DNA of 64,000 bases from Brachionus koreanus (taxonomy: Eukaryota > Rotifera > Eurotatoria > Ploima > Brachionidae). The stretch's first letter is position 1; each line of letters opens with the position of its first letter. This document shows positions 25,251 to 35,907 of the stretch, piece after piece. Where the stretch lies: NCBI GenBank assembly GCA_016987375.1, contig PJRA01000263.1:5913478-5977477 (forward strand), written 5' to 3'. Both the position numbers and the translations under genes were made by a program. The notes beneath the pieces were generated by a model. The model saw only the letters and a program-made list of their open reading frames with translations, had not been told where the DNA came from and did no database searches.

Positions 25251-25307
25251 TATCTCGTAATTTCAAATTTGTGATCGAACTGATTGCAAATTTGAAATTA
25301 CGAGATA
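25251..25307. repeat. Perfect 21 bp inverted repeat with a 15-base loop
   Basis: Left arm 25251-25271 (TATCTCGTAATTTCAAATTT plus G) and right arm 25287-25307 are exact reverse complements around the loop 25272-25286. Such a hairpin could be a small-RNA precursor, a terminator-like structure or the remnant of a tiny inverted-repeat element. Confidence 0.85.
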
Positions 25308-25661
25308 AAGATTAGAAATATTTTTCATGATCAAATATTTGAAAAAAGACGCCTTGTTTAAAGCAAAAGAAAATAGAACCTGTGCTCATAATCATCCGAT
25401 TAGTAATTAGGAATATGAAAATACCGACTGGTTTTAAACCTGTTATTTATAAAGCTTTAAGGAAATTAAATAGTTAATTTTTCATCGATGTAAATTTATT
25501 TTTGGCAATTTTATTTTTAATTTTTTTAAGAGCAGAAGCTTGACTTTCTTTTAATCCAAAAATGAAAAAATTTTAAATTAATAGTTACTTAAAGTTTTAG
25601 ATTATTAGATATAGTTGATGATAAAATTGTAGTTTTGAAGTATTTTGAGATTAAATTTTAA

Positions 25662-27650
25662 ATGGAAAACATACCAGAGCATTTGAGGGTAAAAAATATT
25701 GTTAATTCTTTAGCCGATACCAAACAGAAAGTTGGTGGAAAAGTGAAAAAGTGGGTATAATCTTGTGAAAGAATTAGATAATTGATATGGTTTTTTTTTA
25801 AGAATTTTTGACAACAAGCATGATGCAGATCAAGATAATCTAGTTAACAATATTGAATATGGTGAGTTAGTTGACGAGGCTGAGTATCCAAGTGGCTTCG
25901 ACGATGAAAATAGCACACATCGAAATACAAAAACTCCGAATTCATACATACCATCTCGTTTTGAATTTTTATATTCAATATTTCCATGTTTGAACATGTC
26001 CAAAAGATACCAAATAGCTTTTTTAAGCAGTCTTGGATTTTTAATATCATTTGGCATTCGTTGTAATATGGGTGTGGCTGTTGTTGTTATGGTTCATAAT
26101 CAAACAAAAAAAGACAAGCATGGAAATATTACAGTTATTGTAGGCAAAATTCGACATCTAAACTCTTATTAGAATTTTATTTAAATAATTTTTTTTGAAG
26201 CCAGCCGAATTTGACTGGGGTCCAGCTACCATAGCTGCTTTGGATAGTTCTTTTTTTTGGGGATATCTTGTCACTCAAGTACCTGGCGGATATTTGGCAG
26301 CCAAATTTCCAGCAAATAAAGTGTTCGGTTTTGCATTGGTAACTTCGTCATTTTTAAATTGTTTGTTACCCTCTGCAGCCAAGATCAATGTTGGTTTGGC
26401 CATGTTTGTGCGAGTTCTGCAAGGATTGGTTGAAGTAAATTTGAAAATTAAATAAAAAAACACAATGTAATATGACACATTTAGGGAGTAACTTATCCAG
26501 CTTGTCATGGTATTTGGCGTCATTGGGCACCTCCCTTAGAAAGAAGTCGTTTAGCTACTATTTCTTTTACGGGGTCTTATGCTGGAGCTGTCTTAGGAAT
26601 GCCAATATCGGGAATAATGACTGAGCGAATAAGTTGGGAATCGTCTTTTTATTTTTATGGAGTTCTTGGCATGATATGGTTTAGCTTTTGGTTCTTCAAT
26701 TCCTATGAAAGACCTGCCACTTGTCCAACTATTTCAGAAAAGGAAAGAATATTTATTGAAGAAAGCATTGGAGAGTCAAGTTCTTTGGCTTCTAAAATGT
26801 GGGTAAAACCTCCATGGAAGTCTTTTTTTACTTCTAAAGCAGTTTGGGCAATAATTGTGGCAAATTTTTGTCGAAGCTGGTCATTTTATTTGTTAATAAT
26901 TGATCAAGCAGAATATTTCAAGGAAGCATTGGGATATAATTTGGGCAGTGTAAGTTTTTAAAAAAATAAAACAAAACATGCTTCTTTAAAAAGTTAACAT
27001 AATTTAGGTAGGCTTTGCTGCCGCCTTGCCACATTTAACTATGTCTTTAATTGTACCTATTGGCGGACAAATTGCTGATTATTTGAGAAAAAATCATCTT
27101 AGCACTACGATTGTCAGAAAAATAATGAATTGTGGTGGCTTTGGAATGGAAGCGGTTTTTCTCCTAGTGGTAGCCTACGCACAAAATCCAGTTGTAGCAA
27201 TAGCATTCTTGACTATCGCTGTCGGATTCAGTGGATTTGCTATTAGTGGTTTTAATGTAAACCATTTGGACATAGCGCCGCGATATGCCAGCATTCTAAT
27301 GGGAATTTCAAATGGATGTGGAACATTGGCCGGAATGCTTTGTCCAATTGTGGTCGAAAGTTTGACTACCAAAGGCGTAAAATTAAAAAATCTAGTTTAA
27401 TTTTTATACAATAAATGATTTTTTTTAGACAAAAGAAGAATGGTCAAGAGTGTTTTTGATTGCAAGTTTGATACATTTTGCTGGAGTAATATTTTATGGA
27501 ATTTTTGCATCAGGCGAAAAACAATCTTGGGCAGATCCGAAAGAAGATGAAGAAAACGACTGGAAAATGGCTGAGGACAACTCTAAAAGCTATGGAGCTA
27601 TTTCAGAGACAAATTTTGTCGAAAATCCATTTTTTAATAGCGAAAGATAA
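25662..27650 (+). CDS. SLC17 family vesicular glutamate transporter-like protein (VGLUT-like)
   Basis: Six exons in phase: 25662-25750, 25803-26139, 26201-26434, 26485-26949, 27008-27376 and 27429-27650, giving 571 residues (VGLUTs are about 560-590). A ~95-residue cytosolic N-terminus precedes twelve expected membrane segments of the major facilitator fold. VGLUT hallmarks are plain: [104 protein letters not shown] and [12 protein letters not shown]. The C-terminus is acidic and ends in KSYGAISE, as in VGLUTs. In animals VGLUTs load glutamate into synaptic vesicles using the proton gradient. Arg116, Arg213, Glu220 and the FCRSW arginine are kept, but Asp157 stands where VGLUTs have His (IHGSFFWGY becomes LDSSFFWGY). 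Introns are 50-61 nt. It could be a VGLUT orthologue or a close SLC17 paralogue with altered specificity. Confidence 0.93.
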
Positions 27651-28344
27651 ACAAAATTGTATACGTCTTTAAGCTTTTATTCTTTGTCCAAAAAATTTAT
27701 TTGCTTTATTTTTAACTTAAGAATATATTTGTTTTCGCAGTAAGTTTTTAAAAATTTGATTACACTTGAGTATAAGTTATGCCCTGTATTTGTTGCCAAT
27801 TTAAAATTTCATTCAAATTTCAATTTAAAATTTGACCCTAATTTATTTAATTAATTTTTTAAATAAAAAATTTTATATTTTTCAAATTATTTAAAAAAAA
27901 ATCTGAATAAGAACACTTGTATATTCCATTTTGACATTTAAAATAAGAAAATAAATCAAGATTTGGCTTGAAAAAGGATTTTTTTTTGAAAATTCAAAAA
28001 TTTTGATATGTTTTTGTAATTCTTAATTTTTTTTAGTTTTATCAATAAGATTTGCTATAATCATTTTTTAGCTAAAAGTTTAATTCAAGAGATAATTAAA
28101 TCCCTAACGAAAAAAATTTAGCAAAATGGAATTTATTTATTAAAAAAATTTACTGGTACAATAATTCTGCAGAAAATATCTAAGTCAATTAATTCATAAT
28201 TTACTGATCAAATAAAATGCTTTCATCAGAACATTTATTTTTTTTTTCGCTTTATTATATAATCCTACCAGGATATAATTTAATTTTATTGAAAAATGTA
28301 TTAAAACAAGCAATAAATATATCAAAATTAAAAATAGTGAATTT
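27651..28344. other. AT-rich spacer between transporter gene and LINE insertion
   Basis: Presumed 3' UTR of the transporter followed by low-complexity sequence; nothing else recognised. Confidence 0.5.
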
Positions 28345-28391
28345 ATTTCAATAATGATTTCTTGGCTTCCTAAATCAATAATTTAAAAATT
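28345..28391 (+). repeat. Left target-site duplication of the LINE at 28,392
   Basis: Matches 30,448-30,494 over 47 bases with two mismatches (28376-28377 CA against TT). The first 31 bases, beginning ATTTCAATAATGATTTCTTG, are identical. Confidence 0.9.
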
Positions 28392-30334
28392 CATCGAACC
28401 TTGCTCAACAAGAAAACTAAAACCAAAGTGGCTAAGCAAGGAGATCAAACGCATGGCAAAAACTAAGTTTGGATTTTTCTGTCGTATCAGAGCGAGTAAC
28501 TCGTGTGATAGCGTTAGGAAGGAGTATAAGAAGGTATGCAAAAATATGAAAAAAGCAGTTAAGTTGGCGCGTCTCAATTTTGAATCCAACCTCGCATCGA
28601 AGTGTAAAAAAGAACACAAGCTACTATACAGCTACATTGACAACCATAAAATTTGCAAGGAATCAATTAGAATGATGAAGATGCCTGATGGCACGATCAC
28701 AACAGAAACCGCCTCCATAGTGAACATTCTAAATGACCAGTTTTGCATGGTTTTCAATACTCCATCTGAGACATTCCGAGATGACTCGAGATCCAGACAT
28801 TGCAACATAAGAGCCAAATGTTCAGTCAACCCAGAAGAATTGTTCACAGTAAATAAGGTAATAAATGAACTGTCTAAACTAAATACCAGAAAAACTGTAG
28901 GTCCGGATGGCATTAATCCATTGGTACTAAAAAGATGCTCGGATACTTTCGGCCCATTACTAAATACCATATTCAGGAGCTCGTTCAAAAGTGGAATTGT
29001 ACCAGAGATCTGGAAAAATGCAAACATCACTCCAGTATTCAAGAAAGGTGACAAGACTGATCCAGCAAAGTACCGACCAATCTCTCTCTCAGCTATCCCT
29101 TGCAAGATTATGGAAAGAATGGTCAGGGATGTGATGATGGAACATCTTAATAATAACGACTTGATCACCAAGGAGCAACATGGTTTTGTACGGAACAAGT
29201 CTTGTATCACGAATCTCCTGGAGACAATGGATACTATAACGAATGCCTTTAATAATGGCCATCAAACTTTAGTTGTCTTTTAAGATTTCCAGATGGCCTT
29301 AGCTTAAGCGGTCGGAAGCAACGAGTTGTGATTGGTGACAGCTACTCGGAATGGAAACCTGTAACAAGTGGAGTTCTTCAAGGAAGCGTCCTCGGACCAC
29401 TCCTCTTCGTCATCTTCATAAATGACATGCCGGCAGTTGTTAATCACATTATCAAGCTTTTTGCAGACGACAGCAAATTTATCGGGGTTATAAAGAATAG
29501 CGACGACCTCGAGCTTGTCCAGAAAGAGCTGGAAGTCCTTGTCAACTGGGCCAATGAATGGCGTATGATGTTCCACGCGGATAAATGCAAGGTCATGGAA
29601 ATAAGTAAGAAAAGCTGTACTAGACCAAAACTAACCATAGAAAAGACAGATTCCTCACGTTCAAATAGACACCTTCTGGAATATACTTTATTGGAACGTG
29701 ACCTTGGTATTATGATACCTTGTAACTTGAAATCGGATAATCAGATATCGAATGCGGTGGCAAAAGCAACAATTGCATTAAATATCCTTAAAAAGACGTT
29801 TAAATGCTGGACACCGACAATCTTCAAAACTCTCTACACCACCTTTGTCCGCCCACATCTAGAATACGCTGCTGTCGTTTGGTCACCACATTTAAGAAGA
29901 GACATTTTGGCAATAGAGAATGTCCAATGGAGAGCCACCAAATTGGTCAAACATTTCAAAAACCTTGACTACGGAAAGAGACTGGTGAACAGGAGGACTA
30001 GGGGTGATCTCATTCAATTCTTTAAATGTTACACAGGCACCAACATTGTAAACTGGCACATAGCCCCGTCTCTCAAAGTCCAAGGTAGAACAAGAAGAAA
30101 CTCCAACCAGCACAGTTTTGTCCGACCACTCCCATGCCATGGAACTCTCTACCGCAAGAGATCGTTCAATCCCTATCCGTCAACCAATTCAAGAACAGAC
30201 TAGATAAATACAGACGTAAGGAGAAACCTACCATGGATGAATTCCAAAGACTCGGTAGAATCGACACGAGGGAATAGTGAAATAATAAAAAAAAATCTTT
30301 CAATGCGATGAAGTTAGATTTGGGGAAGTGACCT

Positions 30335-30352
30335 TGCACTAATCACAGTGCA
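30335..30352 (+). repeat. Small hairpin in the LINE 3' UTR
   Basis: TGCACT (30335-30340) and AGTGCA (30347-30352) pair around AATCAC, about 90 bases before the (ATT)n tail. 3' stem-loops followed by short repeats are known RT-recognition features in CR1-like elements; that role here is inference. Confidence 0.55.
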
Positions 30353-30430
30353 TTTACTACAGTTACCATAAATGGGATCCTACTGTTTCCTATCTTCGCA
30401 AGTCTAGCTTGCTAGCTTGTTGTAACTTAA

Positions 30431-30447
30431 ATTATTATTATTATTAT
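30431..30447 (+). repeat. (ATT)n tail at the LINE 3' terminus
   Basis: Tandem ATT units lie immediately before the right target-site duplication, so this simple repeat marks the exact 3' end of the element. Confidence 0.8.
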
Positions 30448-30494
30448 ATTTCAATAATGATTTCTTGGCTTCCTAAATTTATAATTTAAAAATT
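30448..30494 (+). repeat. Right target-site duplication of the LINE
   Basis: Second copy of the 47-base sequence at 28,345-28,391, two mismatches. Confidence 0.9.
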
Positions 30495-32034
30495 TTGAAT
30501 TTTTTTAGCTTATAAATAATTTGGAAAATTGGAAAATTACCCTGTTTTTACATTTAAAATTAATTTTAAATTTGTTGGCTTTTATTTTTGACATTCAAAA
30601 TTTTTTTTATTACTATAAGTAGCATCTACAGTAAGGAAATTACTCTCACAATAATGTTCAAAAGTGTCTTGAATTATTAACCGTAAAGCTTTTGTAAACT
30701 TTTCTTCTCACATTCCAAAGACTTATTTGTCGATGACAGCTATGAATTTTTTATTATTTGCGTATTAAAAGCATTCTCTGATTAACTGTTCCATGATTTT
30801 ACAAAGAAGTTTGTTAAGAAATCTCAATGAGCCTCAGCGATTTATTTGTTGTACCGGTTCTTTGCCATGTGTCTTGGTAAGTTTTTTGCACTGCAAGCGA
30901 AATTGATACAATTTCGATATTTACGATATTTTTTCAAAACCATTTAAAATTGAATTACGTGTCTCCTTAAACGACAATTTTCAAGACTCATAATATTTAA
31001 GTATTTCAATCTATCTGCATAAGACGTCAGTTTATTTTTCATGCATTAAAATTTATTTGATTTTTACATAGAGCAGACGGAAGCTTGTGCGCCCACTAAA
31101 ATCTAAAATCTGACTTTCAACCCATGGGATTATTTGAAACGATTTATAGTATTATTGAGTTTAGTCTTGATTATGTGAATCAATGCAGAATTTTGTTTAT
31201 TACTTGAAATCTACCTTGTCTTAAAGATTTTCTTTTAACCACTTACAAAAATATTTTTATAATCGATTTTAAAATGATTGATTTTAGAACTCAAACAATT
31301 TTAATAAATTTATTTCTTTAATACTTATGTGTCCTTAATATCCTTATTTATGATCAAAAAAATTATTTTATCAGTAACTATACTATTTCGTTAGTTTGTA
31401 AATGTTTCCCATTTTTTTAGATAAAATAAAAATATTTCAAAAAACTTTAACATGTCTGTTAGTGTGACATTTTGTTCTTAGAAAATTAAATTAGTTTTTT
31501 TCAAAGATATTTTTTTAAAACTCGATTTTTTATTATTTTTAAAAACCTGACCTCCATTAGATTTTAATGAGCTTTTAAAAAATACTCTCTCATGTTAACA
31601 TGAAGTTTAGTTTTTAAAATTTAAGATTTATAGATTAGGAATTCATGGCTCCTGAAATCATTAAGTTGGTTCATGGATCATGTAGATGCTAACCTATAGA
31701 GAATAATGTCAGCTTCCAGCCAAAAATGGTCTGTTCTTACAAAAGAAAAGCAAAAATAAAAAATTTTGTCGAATTTAAGTAAATAATAATGATAATAAAA
31801 ATCATAGCAGGGGACCTTTGGAGTGAGACTATATAGCCTTTATATTATTTTGATTTTCAATTTTCAATTTTCTTGTTTTTTTGCTGTTATTTTTTTGTTC
31901 TTATCGAAAATTTAGAATTTTTAATCATTTCATATTTCAGAGATTGCCTTTATTTTTTTTTATAATTTAATATTACAAAAAATATGTTATTATCAAAATT
32001 TAGGGGTCAGTGCTTTAGTAGGACCCTAATCTAC
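30495..32034. other. AT-rich intergenic DNA, no gene seen
   Basis: Scattered short frames only; no motif of a known family recognised. Confidence 0.5.
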
Positions 32035-32569
32035 ATATCAATTAGTGTTGGATGCAATCTTAGCGAACCGGTCAAAATTGCGGACGGTTTTTGCGGTCAG
32101 ACGGCCGGTCTCCCAAACGGTCTAAATTTTTTTCCGAAATAAAGATTTTAAAATTTATCATTATTTAATTAAATATTTAAGATTAAAAATTTGAAAAAAA
32201 TTAAGAATAAAAGACTATTTAATTATTTTTCAAATATTTTTTTGAAAATTTTTTTTAAAAAAAATCTTTTTTGATAAGAAAAATTACTGAAGTTAAAGGC
32301 ATTTTTTTTTAAAAAGTCTTTAAAAAATGATATTTCAATCAAAAATATTTCATTTTAACAAATATAGCCCATTTACTAGTTTGCCGGATTTGTGGCCGCC
32401 CGTATTAATTTGGCCGTATTTTTTGGCGGCCAAAAATCCAGACCGCCTGGGATACCGGTCAAAAGACCGTCCGCAAATAGTTGGCCGAGTTTAACGAATA
32501 CGGTCACGGCCAGAAACAATTTTTACCCTATCACTGACCGTGTGTACGGATCCCAACACTAATATCAAT
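32035..32569. mobile_element. hAT-type MITE (32,043-32,561) with 8 bp target-site duplication
   Basis: Direct repeats ATATCAAT at 32035-32042 and 32562-32569 flank a 519 bp segment. Its ends are inverted: TAGTGTTGG at the left and CCAACACTA at the right, with further imperfect pairing (GGATGC / GGATCC). An 8 bp duplication and a TAG-TG terminus are hallmarks of the hAT superfamily. The interior has no coding capacity. It is far more GC-rich than its surroundings and is packed with repeated CCGGTC / GACCG and GCGGACGGT words, possible transposase-binding sites. Confidence 0.8.
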
Positions 32570-32650
32570 TTTAAGAGATATGATTCTGTATAATCGAATT
32601 CAACGGTTATAAAAAACATGATTTTGAATGTCTCTTCTAAAAGCCATTCT

Positions 32651-32812
32651 TTAAAGCATCCTTGAAAGCTCGGCTAATTATTAAAAAAAATTTCAAATCT
32701 AGTTATTAACTCTAAATATTCTTTCTAAAAATCAAATGAAAAATTTTATAAACAAAAAACATAGTTTTTAAAAGCTATCTTATAAAATTTTATTCTAAAA
32801 TTTCTAGAATAA
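32651..32812 (+). mobile_element. Probable eroded TTAA-flanked MITE copy
   Basis: TTAA at 32651-32654 is followed by TTGAAAGCTCGGCTAATTATT, similar to the GAAAGCCCGGCTGATTATTA start at 45.5 kb (compared as short segments). The shared interior word AGTTTTTAAAAGCTAT follows. The right end is degraded. Confidence 0.5.
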
Positions 32813-35800
32813 TAATTGAATAAAAAAATCTAAGAAAGAACTAAAATAAAATTAGTTGAAATTCGAAAATGATAGCAAATAAAATTTTTGATCAATTTTT
32901 ATTTAAATTCAAATTTTAAATTGAATTGTAATACATTTCTTATAAATTTTAATCCGTATCAAAAGTTTTCAAATGTTTGAAAAATCTAAAAATCTCCTAT
33001 GAAATTCAAATTTAAAATGAATTGCACATTTAAAATGTTCAAATCAAATTATATGAAAATTTTACCTTACAAACATAATTCATTACATCTTTTTGATTTA
33101 GATGATTCGTTTCCGCCAATTTAAATACATATCAAATCTTATTATGTTTACCAGAAGCATTTTTTCAAAATATCAAAATTTTTAAGTCTTGCATAAATAA
33201 ACTTATTCATTGCTTGAATAAAAAATGAAGCAAGTGGTGCTTAAATTTCTTAACTTGATCGAGGATAAACATAAAAGTATAAAATTTTGATTCAGAAGTT
33301 TTGATTCCTGAAGTTAAAAGAATTATCAAATGATATATTGAAATTATTGATTTTTAAACTTCTTTAAATTTCGCTATCTAAATGTTTATTATAAAAATCA
33401 TAAAAACAAAATTTATTAGCCTAATTTCTAGTTATTTAAGGTAAAAAAGTATCAAACTTAACGGATCATATTTTCTGTCAAATTCAATGTTTTTGATTTC
33501 AATATTGCAAAAATTGTATTATATTTTCAATATTATGACAAAACCATTTTAATTCTCCTGATAATCGAATGATTTGCATCGAGACGTTAATCAAAGTATT
33601 TAAATTATTGTAAGAAGTCTTATGATATAATCATTTAAGATTGATATTATTTTGAAAATTATGTCGATGCAAACTTTCGAATGAAAATCAAGTTTAGGAT
33701 CAAGACAATACTAAAAATTAAATTTTCAGAAAAAAATTTGAATGTTTATACCCATAAATCTAATTATCTATAAATTTATTTTTAGATACCAAAAATTTAT
33801 TATTATCTTTTCAATTTTCATTCTATAGGGAAATTTAGTTTAGCTAAAACTTTTTTATTAGGAAGGTTAACATTTTGATACAAAAACTTAAGTAATATTC
33901 AATTTTTCAAATTTTCAAATTCAAAAACGAATTGATTGATTGATTGATTGATTTTTTTAAAATTAAAAAACTATTAGCCAAACTAATCAATTTATGAGAA
34001 TTTTTATTTAAAGCTTTATTATTATTTAGCATTTTGATTCTAAATAACAGAAATTAGCTTTATATTAATTAACTTGATTATTGTTATTGTTCCTTGAATA
34101 ATTTTTCAACAGATAAAAAACATTAATAAACAAAATAAATTACTCAAAAAGCTAGAAGAAATTTAAATAAATTCATTTAAATCTTCATTAATAGAATCTA
34201 TGCACCTTGAAGATACGTTAAGAGTAAAATTTTACATGAGAAATTTTAATGTGTTATAAAATTCTATGAGAAATATAGAAACCAAAGGAAACCAAAGAGT
34301 TTTATCTATCAGCTTTATTTTTTATTAAGATTAAATTAAAGCTAATAAGTTGCTGTTCTAATAGATCCTATAGGAAAATTTATTAGTTTTGAAAATGAAG
34401 CTAATATAAACTCAAAATCTTATCGCAGGTTATCCAAATTTCAGATTTATGATTGCTTTTTTGTTATTTTAGTATTTCATATTTTTAGTGTTGTGTTTTT
34501 AATATATGACTTTTTTAGTTGTTAAGAATAAAAGTTAACTTTAAATTATTCAAAGCAATTTTAGATATCATAGGTCATTGTTGGCGATTAATATTTTAAA
34601 TGAAATACTTTTCAAAAGTAAAAAATCTTCAAATATATTGAATGATAAATTAAAAATTTTTGGTGTACTTTTTGTTTTTTTTATTATTTAATTTTTTAGG
34701 GCTAATTGATTAGTAATAATTTATTGTTTTTTAGTTAATTCAGATTAATGATTCTAGATTTCATTTATAAATTCTATTTAAAATTTTAAGGATTTTTAAA
34801 AGTTTGTTAACACTTGTATAAAAGACCTTTCAATTGAATGTTAGTGATTAATTCATTTTAAGCTTAATTTGAATTAGAAGTAAGATTCAAACTTGATTAA
34901 TTATAACTTTTCAATCAGTTTAAAAGTTCAAATCAAAGAATTGAAAAGCTCATACTATCGATTCATTATGCCAAGATAAATTAGATTTTATAGCTTATTT
35001 TTTAAGTCACTATAGAATAACTTTTTTTTTTTTTTAAGATTAAAATTTCTTTAGCATGATAAGAGTTGTAAAAAATATCCAACATACATTTATCACTAAT
35101 ATTTGAGCATTTAAATTGGATTATAAAATTTTAAAAATTAATTATAATTTTTATAATTGTTTTAACTGACAAAGCGAATATGAGTTAAATTATTTCATAA
35201 TAAAATTCAAATTTGCTTTAAGCTAGCTTAACTAGTTTTTCTTAATCTAAAATTTACTTATTTAATTTATTCCTATTTTTTTCTTATTGCTGATTGTTTT
35301 TTGTTTTTATTAAGAAATAAAGACAGTTTAAAATTTTAAATTAATGTTTGATTCAAACACATCTTTATTTGTAATTTTATTTTATTTTTTAATCTAATTT
35401 AACTAAAATTTTAAAAATGAAATAATGAGTAAAACAAAAAACTTTTAAATTTAGAGTATTTAGGAAATTCTTAAAAAAAGTGTATTTTGAGGTTATTTTT
35501 AGTTTATGCTGATGTAAAATATAGGGATGATTTTTTTATAATTTCATTTTATTTTTAGGTCTGTAATAATACTGTTTATTAAATTTTCGTATTTTAAGAT
35601 ATTTTTTTTTTTTCAAGCATAGAATAAAAAGCCTTTTCTCAAATAAACAAATTTCTTAGAATTTTGAATAGATAAATAAAATAACTAAATAGCTCTTTGA
35701 ACTAATCAATTATAAATAAAACAAGTATATTAACCTAGGGTTGTATTTTTTTTCAAATGTAATAAGAATTTTCTAAGCTAGATGAAAAAAAATATACAAA

Positions 35801-35907
35801 ATCTTAAACAAATCTATTAATTATTTTAAATTAAAGATAAACTTTGGGGCGAAAATGATAAATTAAACTGTTTTATTTTACAAAAAAGGAAAAGTAAACT
35901 TATCAAA
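32813..35907. other. AT-rich intergenic DNA upstream of the GPCR gene
   Basis: No gene recognised. A short (ATTG)n microsatellite of about six units lies at 33,931-33,954. Confidence 0.5.

Larger units (their letters stand above)
28392..30447 (+). mobile_element. 5'-truncated, internally deleted LINE (family C) with target-site duplication
   Basis: Coding sequence is open from the first codons after the left duplication to 29,283 (KPKWLSKEIK, FKSGIVPEIWKNANITPVFK, DPAKYRPISL, IMERMVRDVMME, TNLLETMD). It then hits a stop at the RT motif A (VVF-stop-DFQMA). The stretch between motif A and QRVVIGDSYSEWKPVTSG is missing. A second open frame, 29,328-30,203, carries GSVLGPLLFVIFINDMP, the LFADDSKF catalytic box, MMFHADKCKVM and LYTTFVRPHLEYAAVVW. 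The 3' UTR (30,204-30,447) ends in (ATT)n. No endonuclease domain remains. The 47 bp duplication shows insertion by target-primed reverse transcription. The deletion makes this copy dead even though its sequence is young. Confidence 0.9.

Noticed and set aside
28632..29210. Antisense 192-codon frame over the LINE
   Set aside because: It mirrors the sense RT frame, which carries all conserved motifs.
33931..33954. (ATTG)n as a CRISPR-like or regulatory array
   Set aside because: Simple microsatellite without spacers; the window is eukaryotic.
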